This document shows positions 60,120-64,000 of a stretch of DNA of 64,000 nt, piece after piece. Each line of letters begins with the position of its first letter. The stretch's first letter is position 1. This DNA comes from Bacteroidota bacterium. GTDB lineage: Bacteria; Bacteroidota; Bacteroidia; Bacteroidales; Lentimicrobiaceae. The notes beneath the pieces are model-generated. The model was not told the origin of the DNA. It did no database searches and saw only the letters and a program-made list of their open reading frames with translations. The stretch is taken from assembly GCA_023417935.1 (NCBI GenBank), contig JAEZDY010000023.1, forward strand, positions 124,001 through 188,000. Reading direction: 5' to 3'. Position numbers and translations under genes: made by a program.

Positions 60120-61619
60120 ATGAAACTACCAAAATCAATTTACAATTGGATAAGTATTACCGGCTTTATTCTTGCAATAAATAGCCTGATAATTATCCTG
60201 GTTTTATTCCTATTCTCCTTGTTTTCAGAAGAGAGCAATGCATATTTGGGATTATTTATTTACATAATTGTACCCGGGGTAATGGTTTTGGGTCTTTTGT
60301 TAATACCTATTGGTATGTTAATACAAAGGAGAAAGAAAGATCCTGCTCCTGAAACAACCGGTAAATGGCCGATATTAGATCTGAATCAGAAGTTCCAGAG
60401 AAGTGCACTTATCAGAGTTTCTGTTATTACAGTAATATTACTTATTATCTCGTCAGTTGGTAGTTATCAGGCTTTCCACTACAGTGAATCAGTAGAATTT
60501 TGCGGTACACTTTGCCATGAAGTTATGGAACCTGAATATGTTACATATCAGCATTCAGCTCACGCAAAGGTTAAATGTGTTGATTGCCATGTAGGCGAAG
60601 GAGCCGGGTGGTATGTTAAATCAAAACTTTCAGGATTGTACCAGGTATATTCGGTAACTTTCAATAAATACGCCAGGCCGATTGAAACACCACTTCATAA
60701 CTTGCGCCCTGCTAGTGAAACATGCGAGAAATGCCACTGGCCTGAAAAATTCTATTCTCAGAAACTTAGGACACAACGCTCCTACCTCACCGATTCAAGT
60801 AATTCAGAATGGGACATATCCCTACTAATGAAAATAGGTCCGGAACATAGTGCTCATGGTTTGGCTGAAGGTATTCACTGGCATATAAATAAGGATTATA
60901 AAATTGAATACGTTGCAAGCACAAACGACAGAGAATCTATTCCATGGGTTAAATTAACAAACGTTAAAACCGGCGAAGTTAAAATATATATGGATGAAGA
61001 AAATCCTATTGACGAAGCAGCAATCGATACACTTGAGAGAAGATCAATGGATTGTATGGACTGCCATAACCGTCCATCACATATATACAAATCAGCGCCT
61101 GATTTTATTGATCTTGCACTAACTGCAGGGAAAATACCATCAGATATTCCTTATATCAAGTTTGCTGCAATGGAAGCGTTGAAAATACCATATGAAACAA
61201 AGGCAAACGCTCATAAAGAAATATATACAACCATTGTTGGATTCTACAAAGATGAGCATCCTGATCTTTATTTAAAAGAATTTTCAAGGATTCAGAAAGC
61301 AATAAAGACTATTCAGGGCGAGTATGATAAAAATGTATTCCCATATATGAAGGCTGATGCAAGCAGATATCTAAATCACATTGGACATCTTGAATCGCAG
61401 GGATGTTTCAGGTGCCATTCTGACCGGCATAAGACAGAAAATGGAGAAGTTATTTCAAAAACCTGCGAAAACTGTCATAGTATTCTTGCTCAGGGGTTTG
61501 CCAACGAAACTGCTAAAGTACCATTAACAAATACTATGGAATTTGTTCACCCTGTTGATATCAGGGATACATGGAAAACTGCTATGTGTTCTGACTGTCA
61601 TAAGACTTTATACGAATAA
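60120..61619 (+). CDS. NapC/NirT-type multihaem cytochrome c
   Basis: This 499-residue protein starts with three membrane helices (about residues 10-40, 43-66 and 100-118) and continues as a haem-rich periplasmic domain. Haem sites are CGTLCH (a CX3CH variant), CVDCH, CEKCH, CMDCH, CFRCH, CENCH and CSDCH, seven in total. The first two with the HSAHAKVKCVDCHVG stretch give the NapC/NirT/NrfH signature of quinol dehydrogenases that pass electrons to periplasmic partners. The extra hairpin of membrane helices and three extra haems make it larger than plain NapC. The ATG is 15 bp after the 22-bp repeat array. Confidence 0.92.
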   Translation: MKLPKSIYNWISITGFILAINSLIIILVLFLFSLFSEESNAYLGLFIYIIVPGVMVLGLLLIPIGMLIQRRKKDPAPETTGKWPILDLNQKFQRSALIRVSVITVILLIISSVGSYQAFHYSESVEFCGTLCHEVMEPEYVTYQHSAHAKVKCVDCHVGEGAGWYVKSKLSGLYQVYSVTFNKYARPIETPLHNLRPASETCEKCHWPEKFYSQKLRTQRSYLTDSSNSEWDISLLMKIGPEHSAHGLAEGIHWHINKDYKIEYVASTNDRESIPWVKLTNVKTGEVKIYMDEENPIDEAAIDTLERRSMDCMDCHNRPSHIYKSAPDFIDLALTAGKIPSDIPYIKFAAMEALKIPYETKANAHKEIYTTIVGFYKDEHPDLYLKEFSRIQKAIKTIQGEYDKNVFPYMKADASRYLNHIGHLESQGCFRCHSDRHKTENGEVISKTCENCHSILAQGFANETAKVPLTNTMEFVHPVDIRDTWKTAMCSDCHKTLYE

Positions 61620-61647
61620 AGCTTCGGCTTTCTTTAAAGTTTCAAAT

Positions 61648-61680
61648 AAAACAGTCGCTAGCTAAGCGACTGTTTTTATT
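61648..61680 (+). terminator. Terminator of the NapC-type gene
   Basis: AAAACAGTCGCT pairs perfectly with AGCGACTGTTTT over a 5-base loop AGCTA, followed by T-rich sequence. Confidence 0.85.
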
Positions 61681-61761
61681 TTATCACTTTTTAAGCTACT
61701 TGATAAAATAGCGATGCTTGAAACACCATATGCTTATAGAGTAAATCATTCCAAAACTAAA

Positions 61762-61782
61762 CAGCCCCCTTATTGGAGGCTG
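61762..61782 (-). terminator. Terminator of rho
   Basis: On the minus strand CAGCCTCC pairs with GGGGGCTG (one mismatch) around AATAA, followed by TTTAGTTTT. It lies about 75 bp after the rho stop. Confidence 0.7.
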
Positions 61783-61855
61783 CTTAAATTATTATATTAT
61801 AACTAAACAGAAGAATGATACATTGGAATGTTCTTTCTTCCTTATAAGAATAATT

Positions 61856-63952
61856 TTATCCATTCATCGAAATAAGGAACTCCTCATTACTTTGAGTGTA
61901 TTTCATTTTATCTTTTAAGAATTCCATTGCTTCTAACGGGTTCATATCAGCAAGATGATTCCTTAATATCCAGATACGTTGAAGTGTTTCTTTATCAAGA
62001 AGCAAGTCTTCACGTCGTGTGCTGGAGGCAACAATATCAATAGCAGGATAAATACGTTTGTTAGAGAGCTTCCTGTCAAGCTGTAGTTCCATATTACCTG
62101 TTCCTTTGAACTCCTCAAAGATTACCTCATCCATTTTTGATCCTGTGTCAATTAAGGCAGTTGCAATGATAGTAAGTGAACCTCCGTTCTCAATCTGACG
62201 TGCAGCTCCAAAGAAACGTTTTGGTTTCTGTAATGCATTAGCTTCCACACCACCGGATAAGACTTTACCAGATGCTGGTGATACAGTATTATAGGCACGA
62301 GCCAACCTTGTTATTGAATCTAACAATATAACTACATCATGACCGCATTCGGTCATTCGTTTGGCTTTTTCCAAAACAATGTTGGCAATCTTTACATGAC
62401 GCTCAGCCGGTTCATCAAAGGTCGAAGCTATAACTTCTGCATTAACGCTTCGAGCCATATCAGTTACCTCCTCAGGTCTTTCATCAATAAGAAGGACAAT
62501 TAGGTACGCTTCAGGATGATTAGCAGCAATGGCATTAGCAATTTCCTTAAGCAACACAGTTTTTCCAGTCTTTGGTTGTGCGACTATTAGTCCCCGCTGG
62601 CCTTTTCCAATGGGCGCAAATAAATCAATTACCCTGGTAGATAAATTAGAACCAGGATGACCAGTGAGTTTGAATTTCTTTTCGGGAAATAAAGGAGTCA
62701 AATAGTCAAAAGGAATTCTGTCTCTAACCTCATCTGGTGTTCTTCCATTGATTAACTCTACTTTGATCAGTGGAAAATATTTCTCCCCATCCTTCGGTGG
62801 ACGTATAGTACCTCTAACAGTATCGCCTGTTTTAAGACCGAAAAGCTTTATTTGCGACTGTGATACATAAACATCGTCAGGAGAGTTAAGATAGTGATAG
62901 TCAGATGACCTTAGAAACCCATAACCATCGGGCATGATCTCAAGCACTCCATCACTCGAAATGAATCCATCAAATTCCCATGTAAACTCTTCCCTTTTCT
63001 TTTCCTGTCTCTCAGGTCTGTCATTTCTTTCAGGAAATCTTTGTCGTGGGTTTGGATAATCTCTGTTAAATCTTTCTGTAGGCCTGTATGGTTCAGGATC
63101 AATGTTTTTATCAGCAGGTGCTGATGGCTGATCATTTGATAGCGTTGAAGGAGCTGATTCTGTAGTCGGTGTTTCACCAGTTAATTCAGCAGATTTTTCA
63201 ACTATCGGTTCATCAATGATAGGTTCATCAATGGGGGCATTACTTAGCAATAGAGCTTCAGTATCAATATGATCTGATTTTGAAGACTCCAGTATTTCTG
63301 ATGCCTGTCCGTTATTCCGTTCTCTTGAGAAAGTATTTGGTGATTCGATGCCTTTAGTTTCTTCAGGTATACCTTCTTTTGGAGTGCGATCATTATTTTC
63401 TCTTAAAGGTCGGCCTCTTTTAGGCTTTTGAGATCTTACCTCTGATTTAACAGGTCTGTCATCTTGTTTAGCGGGCCTGTTATCAGCCCCTGTTGATCTG
63501 TTATCGGGCCTTATTGTTTTATCGTCTGATTTACCAGAGCCAGTTGGCTGTTGAATCTGCCTGTTTTCGAAATTCTTATGAGCGGGTTTTTGAGCCGCTT
63601 CATTGGTAACAAGATCTTTATTACCTTCTTCCTTAGCAATACTATTGTTTTTTCCTTGACTAACTGCAGGATTGGAAGAAGCTATAGGTTCTCCTTTTGC
63701 CGGTTTTGCATTCTGAGGAGTTCGTGGTTTATTGAATCTTTCGTCAGGAATTCTCTGTCTCTTAAATTTATTCTCCCTATTTGCTTTTTCTTTATCGAGC
63801 ATTTCTTTGGAAGGATTTAACGCCTGATAATCAAGGATTTGATATATCAGATCTTGCTTTTTCATCGCGTCATACTTGGGAATGTTTAGTCCACGAGCGA
63901 TGTCTTTTAGCTCCTCGAGAAGCTTGTTGTTAAGCTCTATGATATCGTACAT
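61856..63952 (-). CDS. rho: Transcription termination factor Rho with long N-terminal insertion
   Basis: The 698-residue protein starts with a Rho_N helical domain (about residues 1-45), continues through about 290 residues of low-complexity Lys/Asn/Pro/Glu/Arg-rich sequence, then the RNA-binding fold (DGYGFLRSSDYHYL, residues about 335-410) and the RecA-like ATPase. ATPase motifs are GLIVAQPKTGKTVLL (Walker A), LIVLLIDERPEEVTDM, VVILLDSITRLARAYN (Walker B) and FFGAARQIENGGSL. The core hexamer translocates along RNA and releases RNA polymerase. The long basic linker is common in Bacteroidota Rho. Its promoter is not visible in the last 48 bases of the window. Confidence 0.96.
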   Translation of the reverse strand: MYDIIELNNKLLEELKDIARGLNIPKYDAMKKQDLIYQILDYQALNPSKEMLDKEKANRENKFKRQRIPDERFNKPRTPQNAKPAKGEPIASSNPAVSQGKNNSIAKEEGNKDLVTNEAAQKPAHKNFENRQIQQPTGSGKSDDKTIRPDNRSTGADNRPAKQDDRPVKSEVRSQKPKRGRPLRENNDRTPKEGIPEETKGIESPNTFSRERNNGQASEILESSKSDHIDTEALLLSNAPIDEPIIDEPIVEKSAELTGETPTTESAPSTLSNDQPSAPADKNIDPEPYRPTERFNRDYPNPRQRFPERNDRPERQEKKREEFTWEFDGFISSDGVLEIMPDGYGFLRSSDYHYLNSPDDVYVSQSQIKLFGLKTGDTVRGTIRPPKDGEKYFPLIKVELINGRTPDEVRDRIPFDYLTPLFPEKKFKLTGHPGSNLSTRVIDLFAPIGKGQRGLIVAQPKTGKTVLLKEIANAIAANHPEAYLIVLLIDERPEEVTDMARSVNAEVIASTFDEPAERHVKIANIVLEKAKRMTECGHDVVILLDSITRLARAYNTVSPASGKVLSGGVEANALQKPKRFFGAARQIENGGSLTIIATALIDTGSKMDEVIFEEFKGTGNMELQLDRKLSNKRIYPAIDIVASSTRREDLLLDKETLQRIWILRNHLADMNPLEAMEFLKDKMKYTQSNEEFLISMNG

Positions 63953-64000
63953 AAATGTTAATTAGTGTTTTGTAATCAGAAATTGATCAGGATAAAAGGT

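Noticed and set aside
53812..61619. Nitrate or nitrite reductase locus (nap or nrf)
   Set aside because: A NapC-type protein alone is not enough: no NapA, NapB, NrfA or other catalytic subunit is encoded, so a named pathway is not supported.

Overview
This window is an AT-rich chromosomal segment from a member of the Bacteroidota. Four things point there: two secreted proteins end in type IX secretion (T9SS) type-A sorting domains; Rho carries a very long low-complexity N-terminal insertion; small families largely confined to the phylum are present (DUF4834-, DUF4783-, DUF5777- and DUF6427-like proteins); and the promoter signature TAnnTTTG recurs just upstream of many genes with no strong Shine-Dalgarno sequences. 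I see no prophage, insertion sequence, rRNA or CRISPR array. One tRNA (Leu, UAG) is present. Most of the window is core genome.

Layout. 0-14 kb: the end of EF-G, purD, a membrane protein, rnhB, an outer-membrane barrel, a 914-residue membrane-anchored protein, a LysM glucosaminidase, an OmpR-type two-component pair, rsmG, pepD and rpmH. 14-30 kb: a surface-glycan region. It has a YfhO-type membrane protein, a GT4-like glycosyltransferase, gpsA, then a compact nonulosonic (sialic-type) acid operon: neuD-like acetyltransferase, neuB, neuC, CBS-nucleotidyltransferase, neuA. Facing it is a minus-strand operon of a DUF4783 protein, nadC, a YihY/BrkB protein, a Wzx-like flippase and a large GT-B transferase. 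The two operons together could make, activate, transfer and flip a nonulosonic-acid glycan. 29-46 kb: rlmH, rdgB, a Gre-like factor, a nitronate monooxygenase-like flavoprotein, a membrane LytTR regulator, a TonB-dependent receptor, an RluD-type pseudouridine synthase, two T9SS cargo proteins (one a trypsin-like protease), a PASTA protein, ddl, msrA, tRNA-Leu and two beta-propeller proteins. 46-53 kb: a GH3/serine-hydrolase fusion and a split transketolase whose two subunit genes flank a secreted von Willebrand A protein.

52.9-61.6 kb is the most distinctive region: a Crp/Fnr regulator diverging from a set of c-type cytochrome and outer-membrane genes. These encode a haem-motif lipoprotein, a DUF5777-type barrel, a heptahaem membrane cytochrome with a cytochrome b partner, a six-motif lipoprotein with a collagen-like tract, another barrel, a monohaem cytochrome c and a seven-motif NapC/NirT-type cytochrome. 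No catalytic reductase is present. FNR-type boxes lie in front of the regulator gene and the monohaem cytochrome gene, so oxygen- or redox-responsive control is likely. rho closes the window.

The least explained signal is a set of intergenic tandem arrays. Their sequences differ, but their unit length is always 11 or 22 bp (one or two helical turns). They lie at about 32.3, 46.2, 58.3 and 59.9 kb. The largest has eleven clear units plus one degenerate unit, ends 15 bp before the NapC-type gene, and behaves as if built from exchangeable 11-bp half-units.
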